Shown piece by piece: positions 25,981 to 38,712 of a DNA stretch of 64,000 nt. The stretch is from Cymbidium sinense (taxonomy: Eukaryota > Streptophyta > Magnoliopsida > Asparagales > Orchidaceae), in assembly GCA_021442155.1 (NCBI GenBank), contig CM038215.1, forward strand, positions 2,442,976 to 2,506,975. Reading direction: 5' to 3'. Positions within the stretch are counted from its first letter, which is position 1. Each line of letters opens with the position of its first letter. The notes beneath the pieces are model-generated. The model did not search any database. It was given only the letters and a program-made list of their open reading frames with translations, and was not told where the DNA came from. The position numbers and the translations under genes are program-made.

Positions 25981-27654
25981 TAATAAGCCTTAATCCCACT
26001 AGGTGGGGTCGGCTACATGAATCCTTCATCTCCATTGTGTCCTATTATGTGTCAAATTCTCATCTAATTCAAGTATACTAAGATCATTTTATACATCTTA
26101 ACCAAGTCTTTTAGGTCTACCTCTACCTTTCTTAACATAAGGCAAATCTAATGCATCTACTCTAATCGTCATCGGATGGCTTTATGTGGCCAAACCATCT
26201 AAGGCGACTCTAATCTTATCTACCAGGAGCTACTCCAACTTTTCCGAACATACTCATTTTGCATTCTATCTCTCAGTAAAGCCACTCATCCACCTAAGCA
26301 TCCTCATCTCGTAACACTTAACTTAGTCTTATGCTTCTTTTATTGGCCAACATTCTGCACCATAAGTCATTGCAGGTCTTACCACCATCTTATAAAATTT
26401 TCCTTTAAGTTTAAGTTGAACTTTTCTATCACATAATAGGCCAGATGCATTCCTCCACTTCAACCATCCAACTTGAATTCTACTAATAACATCTCCATCT
26501 ATTTCACCATCATTTTGAACAATAGAGCCTAAATATCTGAATCGCTCATTCTTATTAATGACTTGATCACCTAAAGTCATAACACTATCACTAAAACTTC
26601 TACAACTAAAATTGCACTCCATATATTCAGTTTTAGATCTACTTAAATGAAAACCTTTAGACTCTAAAGTTGACCTCCATAATTCAAGTTTATGTTGGAC
26701 TCCCTCTCTAGTCTTATCAACAAGAAGAATGTCATCAACAAAAAGCATACACCAAGGTACATCTTCTTGTAAATGCCTCGTAAGAACATCCATAACTAAA
26801 GTAAAAAAAGATAAGGGCTTAATGTTGATCCTTGATGTAATCCAACTAAAATAGGAAAATATTTTGTCAATCCTCCTTGTGTTTGGACACACTCTAGTAT
26901 ACATATCCTTAATGACTTGAATATAACCAATATTAACTCCTTTACGTTCTAGAACTCTCCAAAGAACATCTCTTGAGACTTTATCATAAGCTTTCTCTAA
27001 ATCAATAAATATCATATGTAGATCCTTCTTACTTTCTCTCTTCTTCTATTAAACCTCTTAACAAATGTATAGCATCCATAGTAGATCTACGGCATGAAAC
27101 CAAACTGACAGAGAAACTTCACATCGTAACTACGCTCAATTACTCTCTCCCATAATTTTAATGTATGGCACATTAACTTAATTCCTCTATAATTTGCATA
27201 CTCTTGTGCATCACCTTTATTCTTAAATATAGGAACCAATAAACTCTTTCTCCACTCATCTGGCATCTTTTTATTCTTTAAAATAACATTAAAAAGATTT
27301 GTAAGCCAAGAAATTCCTTGATCTCCTAAACATTTCCACACATCTATTGGAATATTATCCGGTCCTATTGCTTTTCCACATTTCATTTTCTTTAAAGCTT
27401 CACTAACTTCAGATTAACTAATACGACGATAGAAATGAAATTCTCTATTTTTGTTTAGGGTATTAAGGTTGCTAAAATCAATCGTACTTTCAGATCCTTC
27501 ATTGAAAAGTTTATCAAAATATCTCATCCACCTATTTTCAATATCTTTTTCTAAGAAAAGTACTTTATTATTTTCATCCTTAGTACCCCTCACTTGAACT
27601 ATGTCTTTACTTCTCCTACCTCTTTGCTTGGCTAACTTATACATACATCTTTCA
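25952..27654 (-). mobile_element. RTE-type LINE, 5'-truncated, inserted in the array
   Basis: A non-LTR retrotransposon whose 3' end (left) is (TTG)n on the minus strand, preceded by CCGACCCCACCTAGTGGGAT and TAAGGCTT, the familiar 3' end of plant RTE elements. Minus-strand RT motifs follow. The right edge cuts into the segment before RT (GERCMYKLAK), so the endonuclease domain is missing: a 5' truncation typical of target-primed reverse transcription. The homologous X blocks at about 24,020, 28,570 and 30,470 lack the insert, so they are empty sites and the insertion postdates the array duplication. The target duplication cannot be defined inside the CCTAAA repeat. Confidence 0.9.
26040..27644 (-). 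pseudogene. LINE reverse transcriptase ORF, frameshifted
   Basis: Pieces in N- to C-terminal order: 27,414-27,644 (YKLAKQRGRRSKDIVQV, then DKLFNE), 27,087-27,386 (GKAIGPDNIPIDVWK, MPDEWRKSLLVPIFKNKGD, NYRGIKL) and 26,329-27,015 ([16 protein letters not shown] with the first catalytic Asp, [13 protein letters not shown] with the FVDD box at 26,731-26,742, [36 protein letters not shown]). The GLHQGS and LSPYLF signature lies around 26,810-26,845 in a shifted frame, so the 228-codon frame hides compensating frameshifts. The C-terminal RLRWFGH motif is legible near 26,190-26,210, amid stops. Ala of the usual FADD is Val here. Not functional as it stands. Confidence 0.88.
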
Positions 27655-27825
27655 CCTAAACCTAAACCTAAACCTAAAAAAATTAACTAAAATAAATAAC
27701 CTACACTAAAATAAATTAACTTAAAATAAATAAACTAAACTAAAAAAATAAAACTAAATAAAATAAAATAAATAAAATAAATTAAAATAAATAAAAGTAA
27801 ACTAAACCTAATCCTATCCTAAAAC

Positions 27826-30645
27826 CCTAAATCCTAAACCTAAACTTAAAACCTAAACACTAAACCCTAAACCCATCCTAACCCTAACCCCTAAGCCCTA
27901 AAACCTAAAATTGTAAACCCTAAAACCGTAAACCCTAAACCATAAAAACCTAAAAACTTGAACATAAACTAAATAAAACCTAAAATCAAAATATATATAA
28001 AAAAGACCCAAACCTAAAAAAAATAAAAATATAAAATAAAAGAAAACCAACTAAAACAAAACTATATACCTGAAAATAAAATGAAATAAACTAAAATAAA
28101 ATAAATAAAAACCTAAACTAAACTAAAAAATAAAATAAACCTAACAATAAAAAACATAAATAAAATAAAAAACTAAACGTAAAATATAAATATAAATTAA
28201 ATAAAAACCCAAACCTAAAAAATAAACCTAAAAATAGAACTTAAAAAATAAATATATAAAAAAACCTAAAACCTAAACCTAAAATAAAATAAGCCTAAAC
28301 TTAAAGTAAAATAAATAAAACCTTAACCTAAACCTAAAATAAATTAAACCTAAACCTAAACCTAAACTAAATAAAATAAAATAAAGTCAAAATAAACCTA
28401 AACCTAAACTAAAAAATAAAACCTAAAAACAATCCTAAATTAAAAACCTAAAACCTAAACCTAAAAAAATAAAATAAAAACTTAAACTTAAACCTAAAAA
28501 GAAAAAAATAAAAACTAAATCGTCAAAATAAAATAAAAATAAAACTCAACTAAAAAATAAACCTAAACCTAAACCTGAACCTAAAAAAAATAACTAAAAT
28601 AAATAACCTACATTAAAATAAATAAACTTAAAATAAATAAACTAAACTAAATAAAAATAAAAAAATAAACCAAAATAATAATAAAAAAATAAAATAAACT
28701 AAAATAAATAAAAAAATAAACTAAATAAACCTAATCCCATAACTTAATTAAAAAAAAAAAAACTAGAAACCCTAAATCCTAAATCCTAAACCTAAACATA
28801 AAGATAAAAAAATAAAATTTAAACCTAAAAAATAAAAAAAATAAAATAAAACTAAACTAAAAAATAAACCAAAACCTAAATGTAAAAAATAAACTAAAAA
28901 TAAAACCTAAACTAAAATAAATAAACTAAACTAAATAAAAAATTCATAAATTAAACTATAAAATAAAATAAAATAAAATAAATAAATACCGATAATTTTA
29001 AAACCCTAAACCCTAAAACCCCTAAAACTTAAAGCCTAAACACTAAACCCTAAACCATAAAGCCTAAATCCTAACCCTAAACACTAAACCCTAAAATCAT
29101 AAACCCTAAAACCTAAACCCTAAACCATAATCCCTAAACCCTAAAAACCTAAAACCTAAACCTAAACTAAATAAAACCTTAACATAAAATATATAAAAAA
29201 CCCTAAACCTAAATAAAATAAAAATATAAAATAAAATAAAAGCTATATTAAAACCTAAACCTAAACCTCAAAATAAAATAAAATAAACAAATAAAAATAA
29301 ACTAAAATAAAATAAATAAAAACCTAAATTAAATTAAAATTAAAATAAAATAAACCTAAGAATAAAAAACCTAAATAAAATTAAAACTAAACATAAAATA
29401 AAAATAAAATAAACATAAAATATAGTAAAATAAAAACTAAATAAAAAACCTAAATCTAAAAAATAAACCTAAAATATATTAATATAAAAATTAAATAAAA
29501 AACCTAAATCTAAAAAATAAACCTAAAAATAAAACTCAAATAAAAAATAAACCTAAACCTAAACCTAAAAAATAAAATAAAATAAAAAGCCTAAATAAAA
29601 CTAAATAAAAATGAAAAATTAAAATAAACAAAAAATTAAAATAAACTAAAAAAAATAAAATAAAATAAACTAAATCTAATTTTTTTTTAAAAAAAAACCC
29701 AAAAAACCTAAACCCTAAAAACCCTAAACCCTAAACCCTGATCCCTCAACCATAACCCTAAGACCTAAACCCTAAAATTGTAAACCCTAAAATCGTAAAC
29801 CCTAAACCAGAAAACCTAAAACTTGAACATAAACTAAATAAAACTTAAAAACAAAAAATATATAAAAAAGACCCAAACCTAAAAAAATAAAAATATAAAA
29901 TAAAAGAAAAAATTGAACTAAAACCAAAACCTAAACCTAAAAATAAAATGAAATAAACTAATAAAAATAAACTAAAATAAAATAAATAAAAACCTAAACT
30001 AAACTAAAAAATAATCTAAATCTAAGAATAATAAACCTAAATAAAATAAAAACTAAATGTAAAATAAAAATAAAAACTAAATAAAAACTTAAACCTGAAA
30101 AATAAACCTAAAAATAAAACCTAAAAATAAATATAAAATAAATCCTAAACCTTAAACCTAAAATAAAAATAAAATAAATAAAACAAAATAAGTCTAAACC
30201 TAAAGTAAAATAAATAAAACCTTAACCTAAACCTAAAATAAATTAAACCTAAACCTAAACCTAAACTAAATAAAATAAAATAAAGTCAAAATAAACCTAA
30301 ACCTAAACTAAAAAATAAAACCTAAAACAAATCCTAAATTAAAAACCTAAAACCTAAACCTAAAAAAATAAAATAAAAACTTAAACTTAAACCTAAAAAT
30401 AAAAAATAAAACCTAAACCATCAAAATAAAATAAAAATAAAACTCAATTACAAAATAAACCTAAACCTAAACCTAAACCTAAAAAAATTAACTAAAATAA
30501 ATAACCTACACTAAAATAAATTAACTTAAAATAAATAAACTAAACTAAATAAAAATAAAAAATAAAACTAAATAAAAATAAAATAAATAAAATAAATTAA
30601 AATAAATAAAAAAGTAAACTAAATAAACCTAATCGGTTTACTTAA
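27826..30645. repeat. Higher-order array unit 2 (X-Y-X), LINE-free
   Basis: Repeats 23,235-27,825 block for block: X at 27,826, Y at about 28,785, X at about 29,695. Matching sub-junctions include ATCCTAAACCTAAACATAAA (24,225 and 28,782) and CCCTCAACCATAACCCTAAG (25,230 and 29,742). The intact CCTAAACCTAAAAAAATTAAC near 30,470 is the LINE empty site. Confidence 0.8.
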
Positions 30646-30775
30646 AAAAACTAGAAACCCTAAATCCTAAACCCTAAACTCTAAACCCTAAACTTACAGC
30701 CCTAAACCATAAACCCTAAACCACAAACTCTAAACTCTAATCCCTAAATCGTAAACACTCAACACTAAACCTACA

Positions 30776-30842
30776 ACCCTAAACCCTAAACCCTAAACCA
30801 TAAACCCTAAACCCTAAACCCTAAACCCTAAACCCTAACCCT
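30776..30842. repeat. Near-perfect AAACCCT telomere-type run
   Basis: About nine AAACCCT units, one reading AAACCAT, immediately upstream of the leader of GRP fragment 5. Confidence 0.88.
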
Positions 30843-30978
30843 AATCCCTAAACCTTAAACCCTAAATCATAAACACTAACCTTAAACTCTAAACCTAAAC
30901 CTAAAGTAACTAAATAAATTAAAAAATAAACTAAAACCATAAAACATAATAAACCTAAACCTAAACCTAAACCCTAAG

Positions 30979-31465
30979 AATGGACAGAACCTTGATGGCA
31001 GGAACATCGCCTTCAATAAGGCTCAATCTAAATCTGACAATGGAGGTGAAGGCGGAGGCGATGGTTGTCTCAGTGCTGGTGGGGGATTTGGAGGTGCTGG
31101 TGGATATGGAAGTGGTGGTCGGAGCAGTGGTGGTTATGAAGGCTGGAAGAACGATGAAAGTTACAGAAGTTGTGGTGGTGGAGGGAGAGATCAGGGATAT
31201 GATGGTGGATCCCTCTACTTGAGAGGCCGGGGTGGTTTTGATGGGAACTCGAGAAACTAAAGAAAAGCTTATTTGATCTGCTGCTTATGGAACTTTGTCT
31301 TTATAATAGAGACAATTTTAGTTATCTAGGGTTCTTGATTTACTCTATGTGTGCTCATTTTTTATCTATGTCGTCACTTATGTCTTAGAAAACATGGTGT
31401 GTTACTTTGTTGATGAAATCAAAAAGAAGAAATGTTAAATCTGAATTTGTTCTCTCTTAAAAAAA
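30979..31465 (+). pseudogene. GRP fragment 5: longest intact reading frame of the series
   Basis: From AAT at 30,979 to TAA at 31,258-31,260 the GRP frame is open for 93 codons, without stops or frameshifts. It begins NGQNLDGRNI, the end of an RRM, passes through KAQSKS, then a Gly/Ser/Tyr/Arg-rich tail (FGGAGGYGSGGRSSGGY, then SCGGGGRDQGYDGGS) and ends FDGNSRN. The 3' UTR follows to about 31,465 with an A-run. There is no start codon in this frame, no RNP1 or RNP2 motif and no upstream exon. CTAAG directly before AAT could be a splice acceptor, and CCTAATAAACC could serve as a branch site, but that is speculation. An ATG frame at 30,980-31,222 is out of phase. It is either the youngest copy or a 3' exon. 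Confidence 0.82.
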
Positions 31466-31563
31466 GCCTTAAACCCTAAACTAAAACCTGAATGCTAAAC
31501 CTACCCTAAACCCCAAATCTTAAACCCTAAGCTAACCCTAAACCCTAAATTATAATAACCCAA

Positions 31564-31655
31564 AACCCTAAACCATAAACCCTAAACCCCAAACCCTAAA
31601 CCCTAAACCCTAAACACTAAACCCTAAACCCTAAACCCTAAACCCTAAACCCTAA
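31564..31655. repeat. Near-perfect AAACCCT telomere-type run
   Basis: About a dozen AAACCCT units with AAACCAT, AAACCCC and AAACACT variants, just after GRP fragment 5. Confidence 0.9.
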
Positions 31656-34600
31656 AAACTTAAAAAGCCTTAACCTAAACTAAATAAAACCAAAAAATAA
31701 AATAAATAAATAAACATAAACCTAAATGAAATAATAAAATAAAATAAAATAAAAACCTAAACTCGAACCTAAACTTATTCTTATAAATAAATAAAAAATA
31801 AAAACTAAAATAAAATAAAATAAATAAAAACCTAAACTAAACTAAAAAATAAAATAAACTTTAAAAAAAAAAAATTAAATAAAATAAAACTAAACATAAA
31901 ATAAAAATAAAATAAACTTAAAATAAAATCGTAAACATAAAATAAGCAAAATAAAATAAACCTAAACTAAAATAAATAAAACCTAAACTAAAACAAAAAT
32001 AAACTAAACCTAAACCCTAAACTAAATAAAATAAATAAACTAAAAATAAACCTAAACCTAAACCTAAAATAAAAACCTAAAACCTAAACCTAAAAAATAA
32101 ATTAAAAACCTAAACCTAAACCTAAAAATAAAAAAATATAACCTAAACCTATAAAATAAAATAAAAGCTAAACTAAAATAAAAAAATAAACATAAACCTA
32201 AACCTAAACCAAAAAATAAACTAAAATAAAAATCTTAAAACAAAATTAATAACCTTAAAATAAATAATCAAAACTAAATAAAAAAAATAAAATAGAATAA
32301 AAATAATAAAAAAATAAACTAAAAAAACTACATAAATCTTAACCTACCCATTTACTTAATTTTTTAAAAAAAACCAAAACACTAAACCCTAAACCCTAAT
32401 TCCTAAACCCTAAACCCTAAACCTTAAAACATAAACACTAAACCCTAAAACTAATCCTAAACTTTAAACATTAAATCTACAACCCTAAACCCTAAATAAA
32501 AAAATTTAAAAAAACCCGAGCCATAAACCATTAACCCTAAAACTAACCCTAAACCCTAAACTTACAACCCAAAACCATAAATCCTCAACCCTAAAACCCT
32601 AAACCATATACCCAAACCCTAAACCCTAAAACCTACAGCCCTAAGCCCTAAACTCTAAACCATAAACCCCAAATCCTAAACCTAAACCATAAACCCTAAA
32701 CCCTAAATCCTAAAAACCTAAAAACCTAAACTTAAACTATATAAAACCTAAAAAAAATAAATAAATAAACCTAAACCTAAATAAAATTGAAAAATAAAAT
32801 AAAATAAAAACCAAAAATAAAACATAAACCTAAACCTAAAATAAAATAAATTAAAAATTAAAAACTAAACTAAAATAAAAAATAATAACCTAAACTAAAC
32901 TAAAAATTAAAATAAACCTAAAAAAGTAAAAAACCTAAATAGAATAAAACCCAGATATAAAATAAAAATAAAATAAATAAAAAAATAAAATAAAAACTAA
33001 ATAAAAACCAAAACCTAAAAAATAAAACCTAGAAATAAATTAAAAAAACATAAACCTAAAATAAACTAAACTAAAATAAGTAAAAACTAAACCTAAACCT
33101 AAAATAAAGTAAACCTAAACCCTAAACTAAATAAAATAAAATAAATTAAAAAGTAAACCTAAACCTAAACTTTAAAACATAAAGATAAACCTAAAATAAA
33201 ATCCTAAAATCTAAGCCTAAAAAATAAAATAAAAACCTAAACCTCAACCTAAAAATAAAAAAATAAAACCTAAACCAAATAAATAATATAAAATTAAAAC
33301 TAAAATAAAATATAAGCATAAACCTAAACCTAAACCTAAAAAATAAACTAAAATAAAAAACCTAAACTAAAATAAAAAACTAAACTAAATAAAAATAAAA
33401 AATAAACCTAAATAAAAATAAAAATAAAATAAATTAAAAACAAACTAAATAAACTTAAACCTACCAATTTATTTAATTTAAAAAAAACCTAAATCTTAAA
33501 TGCTAAACCCTAAACCTTAAACCCTAAACTTTAAACCTTAAACCCTAAACCCTATCTTAACACTAAACCTAAACTAAAATAAACCTCAACTCTAAACCAC
33601 CCAACTTAAACCCTAAACCTAAACCCTAAACCTAAAACCTAAAACTAACACCTAAACTAACCTAAACCCTAAACCCTAAAATATAAACCTAAACCTAAAC
33701 CTAAACCTAAACCCTAAACCTAAACCCTAAACCCTAAAACCCTAAACCTCAACTAAACTAACCCTAAACCTAAACTATCTAAAATCCTAAATTATAAACC
33801 ATAATCTAAACCCTAAACCTAAACTAAACCTAAACCTTAAACCTAAGTAAACCTAGAAACCTAAACTAAACCTAAATCAAAAAAACACTAAACCCTAAAC
33901 CTTAAACCCTAAACCCTAAACCTTAAAACCCTCTAACCTTAAACCTTAAACCCTAAACTCCTAAAAACCTAAAAATGTAAACCTAAACTAAATAAAACCT
34001 AAAATTAAAATAAATAAAAAAACTTAAACCTAAATAAAATAATAAAATAAAATAAAATAAAATAAAACCTAAACTTATATATAAAAATAAGATAAAATAA
34101 AAAATAAAGTAAACTAAAATAAAATAAATAAAAACCTAAACTAAACTAAAAAATAAATATAAACCAAAACCAAAACCTAAAAAATAAACTAAAATAAAAA
34201 ACCTAAACTAAAATAAATAAACTAAACTAAATAAAATAAATAATAAAATAAACTAAGATAAATTAAAAATAAACTAAATAAACCTAAACTACTGATTTAC
34301 TTATTTTTTTAAAAAATAAACCCTAAACCTTAAAACTAACACTAAACCCGAAACCCTAAACTTACAACCCTAAACCTACAACTGTAAATCCTAAACCCTA
34401 AATTGTAAACCTTAAACCCTAAATTCTAAACTAACCCTAAGCTAATCCTAAACCCTAACCCTAATCCCAAAAAACCCTAAACCTTAAATCTTAAACCCTA
34501 AACCCTAACCTTAATCTCTAAACCCTAAAACCCTAAACACTAAAACCCTAAAACCTAAACCTTAAACCCTAAACCCTAAACCCTAAACCCTAAAAACCTA

Positions 34601-35582
34601 AACTAAATAAAACCTAAAAATAAAATAAATAAAATAAAAAACCTAAAGTAAAACCTTAACCTAATCCTAAAAATAAAAATAAACTAAAATAAAATAAATA
34701 AAAACCTAAACTAAACTAAAAAATAAAATAAACCTAAAAAATAAAAAACCTAAATAAAATAAAAACTAAACATAAAATAAAAATAAAATAAACCTAAAAT
34801 AAAATAAAATTAAAACTAAATAAAAATGTAAACCTAAAATTAAATAAAATATAAAACCTAAACCCTAAACTAAAAAAAAAAACCTATACTAAAAAAACAT
34901 AAACCTAAAATAAAAATATATAAGCAAAACAAAATTAACCTAAACTGAAATTAAACTAAAATAAATAAAACTAAACCTAAACCTAAACTAAACCTATACC
35001 TAAACCTAAACAAAATAAAATAAAATAAACTAAAATAAACCTAAATCTTAACAAAAAAATTAAATAAAAACTTCAAACCTAAACTTAAATAAAATAAAAT
35101 AAAACTTAATCCTATACCTAAAAGTGCAAAATAAAACTTAAAAAAAATAAAAATAAAACTCCACTAAAAACTAAACATAAATGTAAAAAATAAACTAAAA
35201 TAAATAAGCCTAAAATAAATAAATTAAAGTAAATAAAAAGAAAAATTAAACCTAAATAAAAATAAAAAATATAGTAAACAAAATATACTAAATAAACCTA
35301 CACCTATTGGTTTACTTAATTAAAAAAATAACCTTAAACCCTAAATCCTAAACCCAAAATCCTAAATACTAAACCCTAAACCCTAAAAAAACCCTAAATA
35401 CTAAACCCTAAAACCATAAACCCTAAAACCCTAAACCCTAAACCTTAAACCCTAAATCATAAACCCTAACCCTAAACCTTAAACCTTAAACCCTAAACCT
35501 TAACCCAAAGTAACTAAATAAATTAAAAAATAATCCTAAACCCTAAAACCTAATAAACCTAAATCTAAACCTAAACCCTAAG

Positions 35583-36020
35583 TATGGTCAGGACTTTGAT
35601 GGCATGAACATCACAACCGTGCCCAATCTAGATTTGGCAAGTGGAGGTGAAGGCGAGGTTATCAAGGGTGGGATCTGAGGTGGTGGTGGATATGGAGGTG
35701 GTAGCAAAGGGTGGTTATGGAGGCTGGAGTGATGGAGGTTACAGACGCGGTGGTGGCGGTGGGAGAGATCGGGGAGATGATGGTGGATCCCACTACTTGA
35801 AAGACCGGGGTGGTTTTAATGGGAACTGAAGAAACTAAAATGGCCATCTAATCGCCGCTATGGAACGTTCTTATAAGAGATGTTAGCTTTTGATTTGCTC
35901 TATGCGCACTCATTTTTTATTTATGTCATCATTTGTGTCTTAAAAAACTTGGTATGTTACTTGGTTGATGAAACCAAAAAGAAGAAAGTTTGAATCTAAA
36001 TTTGTTTTCTATTAAGAAAA
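35583..36020 (+). pseudogene. GRP fragment 6, broken
   Basis: Starts Y-G-Q-D-F-D-G-M-N-I-T, then a small deletion breaks the frame. The later part (GGYGGWSDGGYRRGGGGGRDRGDDGGSHYLKDRGGFNGN) is open in the 35,641-35,829 frame and stops at TGA. The 3' UTR is shortened (GTTAGCTTTTGATTTGCTCT) and ends near 36,020. The conserved leader CAAAGTAACTAAATAAATTA is present upstream (about 35,506). Confidence 0.85.
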
Positions 36021-36094
36021 ATAAATAGCCTAAACCCAAAATTAAAACTGAACCATAGACCTAAAACCAAATCACTAAGCCCAAAAACCTAAAA

Positions 36095-36185
36095 ACCCTA
36101 AACCTTAAACCCTAAACCCTAAACCCTAAACCCTAAACCCTAAACCCTAAACCTAAACCTCAAACCCTAAACCCTAAACCCTAAA
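36095..36185. repeat. Near-perfect AAACCCT telomere-type run
   Basis: About eleven AAACCCT units, two shortened to AAACCT, following GRP fragment 6. Confidence 0.9.
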
Positions 36186-38285
36186 TGTTAAACCCTAAAA
36201 CCTAAAAACCTAAACCTAAACTAAATAAAACTTAATAATAAAATAAATTAAATAACCTAAATCTAAATAAACTAAAAAAATAAAATAAATTAAAAACCTA
36301 AATTAAAACTCGGTTACGTGTTGCTAAATAAAATGGAAATAAAAATAAAAGTAAACTAAAAATAAAATAAATAAAAACCTATCTAAGCTCAAATTTAAAC
36401 TAAACTTAGAAATAAAAGACCTAAACAAAATAAAAACTAAACCTAAAATAAAAATAAAATTAACTTAAAATAAAAATAAAATTAATACTAAATAAAAAAT
36501 CTAAACCTAAAAAATAAACCTAAAATAAAATCTAAAAATAAATAAAAACATAAAACCTGAACCTAAAATAAAAATAAAATAAACCTAAACCTAAACTAAA
36601 ATAAATATAACTTAAACCTAAACATAAAATAAACTAAACCAAAATCTAAACCCAAACCTAAACTAAATAAAATAAAATAGATTAAAAATAAACCTAAACC
36701 TAAACTAAAAAATAAAACCTAAAAAAACCTAAAATGAAAACCTAAAACATAAACCTAAAAAATAAAATAAAAACCAAAACCTAAACCTAAAAATAAAAAT
36801 TAAAACCTAAACCTAAAAAATATAATAAAATAAATAAACTAAAAACTAAGTTTAAACCTAACCTTAAACCTAAAAATAAACTAAAATAAAAAATCTAAAA
36901 TAAATAAACTAAAATAAATAAAAAAATAAACAAAAATAAAAATAAAAAATAAAATAAACTAATATAAATAAAAAAAAAATACTTATTTTTAAATAACCCT
37001 GGACCATAAATCCTAAATACTACAACCTAAACCTACAACCCTAAACCTTAAACCCTCCCAATCCCTCCTAAACCTAAAACCTAAACCCAAAACACACCAA
37101 AACCCAGCCCACCACAAATACCTTAAAGCCTAAACACTACCCTAAACTAGGCTAACCCTAAACCTAAACCCTCATCCAACCCTAATCCCTCCACCACCAC
37201 ACCCACTCCATCGTAACCCTAAACCTTGAGCCACTAAACTTTGACTAAAACTCTAAACCCTAAACCCTAAGCCATAAACCCTAAAAACCTAAAAACCTAA
37301 AAACCTAAACTTAAACTAAATAAAACCTAATAATAAAATAAATAAATAAACTTAAACAAAAATATTAAAATAAAATAAAATAAAAACCTAAACTAAAACC
37401 AAAACTTAAACCAAAAAATAAAATAAATTAAAAATAAAAATAACTAAAATAAAATAAATAAAAACCTAAACTAATATAAAAAATAAAATAAACCTAAGAA
37501 TAAAAATCCTAAATAAAATAAAATTAATTGTAAAATAAAAATAAAATAAACCTAAAATAAAATAAAATAGAAAAGTAAATAAAATGTTAAACCTAAAAAA
37601 TAAACCTTGAAATAAAACCTTAAAATAAATAAAAAATAAAACCTAAATTGTAAACTAAAAAAATTAAACTTAAAATAAAAATAAAATAAACAAAATAAAA
37701 TAAACCTAAACCTAAACAAAAATAAATAAAACCTAAACCTAAATTAGAAAAAAAATAAAATAAATGAAAAATAAACTTAAACCTAAACTAAAAAATAAAA
37801 CCTAAAGTAAAACTAAAATAAAAAAATTAAATCCTAAACCTATAAAAATAAAATAAAACCTAAACCTACACCTAAAATAAAATTAAAATATAAATAAAAA
37901 TAAAATAAAATAAACTACTAAAATAAACCTAAAATAAAAGATAAAATAAAATAAACTAAACTAAAATAAATAAACTAAACTAAATAAAAATAAAAAAACC
38001 TAATTAAGCTAAACTGTCTTTACTTAATTTAAAAAAATTACTAAACATACTAACCAAACCCTAAACCCTAAACCCAACCCTAAACTAACCCTAAACCCTA
38101 AACCCTAAACCCTAACCCTAAACCCTAAACACTAAAACAAAACCTAAAACCTAAAAAACCTAAATCAAACCCTAAACCATTAACCCTAAAACTCTAAACC
38201 CTAAACCCTAAACCCCCACCTAAACCTAAACCTACCAAACCCTAAACCTCAAACCCTAAACCCTAAACCAACCATAAACCCTAAG

Positions 38286-38712
38286 AATGGGAAGAACCTT
38301 CATGCAGAACATCACCATCAAGTAGGCTTTAAAGTGTTATCATAGTGGTGGTGGGGATAAGTGGTGGTGGATTTGGGGTGGTGGTCAAAGCAGTGGTTTG
38401 GGAGGGAGGTGATACAAGTTGGTTATTGGTAGAGTGAGATCGAGGATATGATGGTGGATCTAGCTACTCGAGAGGTAGGGGTGGTTCTGATGGGAACTGG
38501 AGAAACTGAAGAATGCCGATCTGATCTATTGCTTATGGGACTTTTTCTTTACAGTAGAGATAATTGTACTTATCCAAGGTTTTTGATTTTCTTTGTGGGT
38601 GCTCATTTTTTATCTAAGTTGTCATTGCGTCTTAGAAAATTTGAGGTGCTACTTGGTTGATGAAATCGAAAAGAAGAAATTTTGAATATGAATTTCTTAT
38701 CTGTTAAAAAAA
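38286..38712 (+). pseudogene. GRP fragment 7, broken
   Basis: N-G-K-N-L-H then a 1-base loss; the ATCAAGTAGGC stretch carries TAG at the same site as the stop in fragments 2 and 3. Most of the Gly-rich middle is shortened. GGATATGATGGTGGATC, TACTCGAGAGG and GATGGGAACTGGAGAAACTG are well kept, followed by the 3' UTR to CTGTT plus A-run. Confidence 0.83.

Larger units (their letters stand above)
23235..27825. repeat. Higher-order array unit 1 (X-Y-X), interrupted by a LINE
   Basis: Contains two related sub-blocks (X, from about 23,235 and 25,185) around block Y (about 24,215-25,180). Markers of X: CTAAAATTGTAAACC, then AAACTTGAACATAAAC, then ATATATATAAAAAAGAC. The X-Y-X series repeats at 27,826-30,645. 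Without the LINE this unit is about 2.9 kb. Confidence 0.8.
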
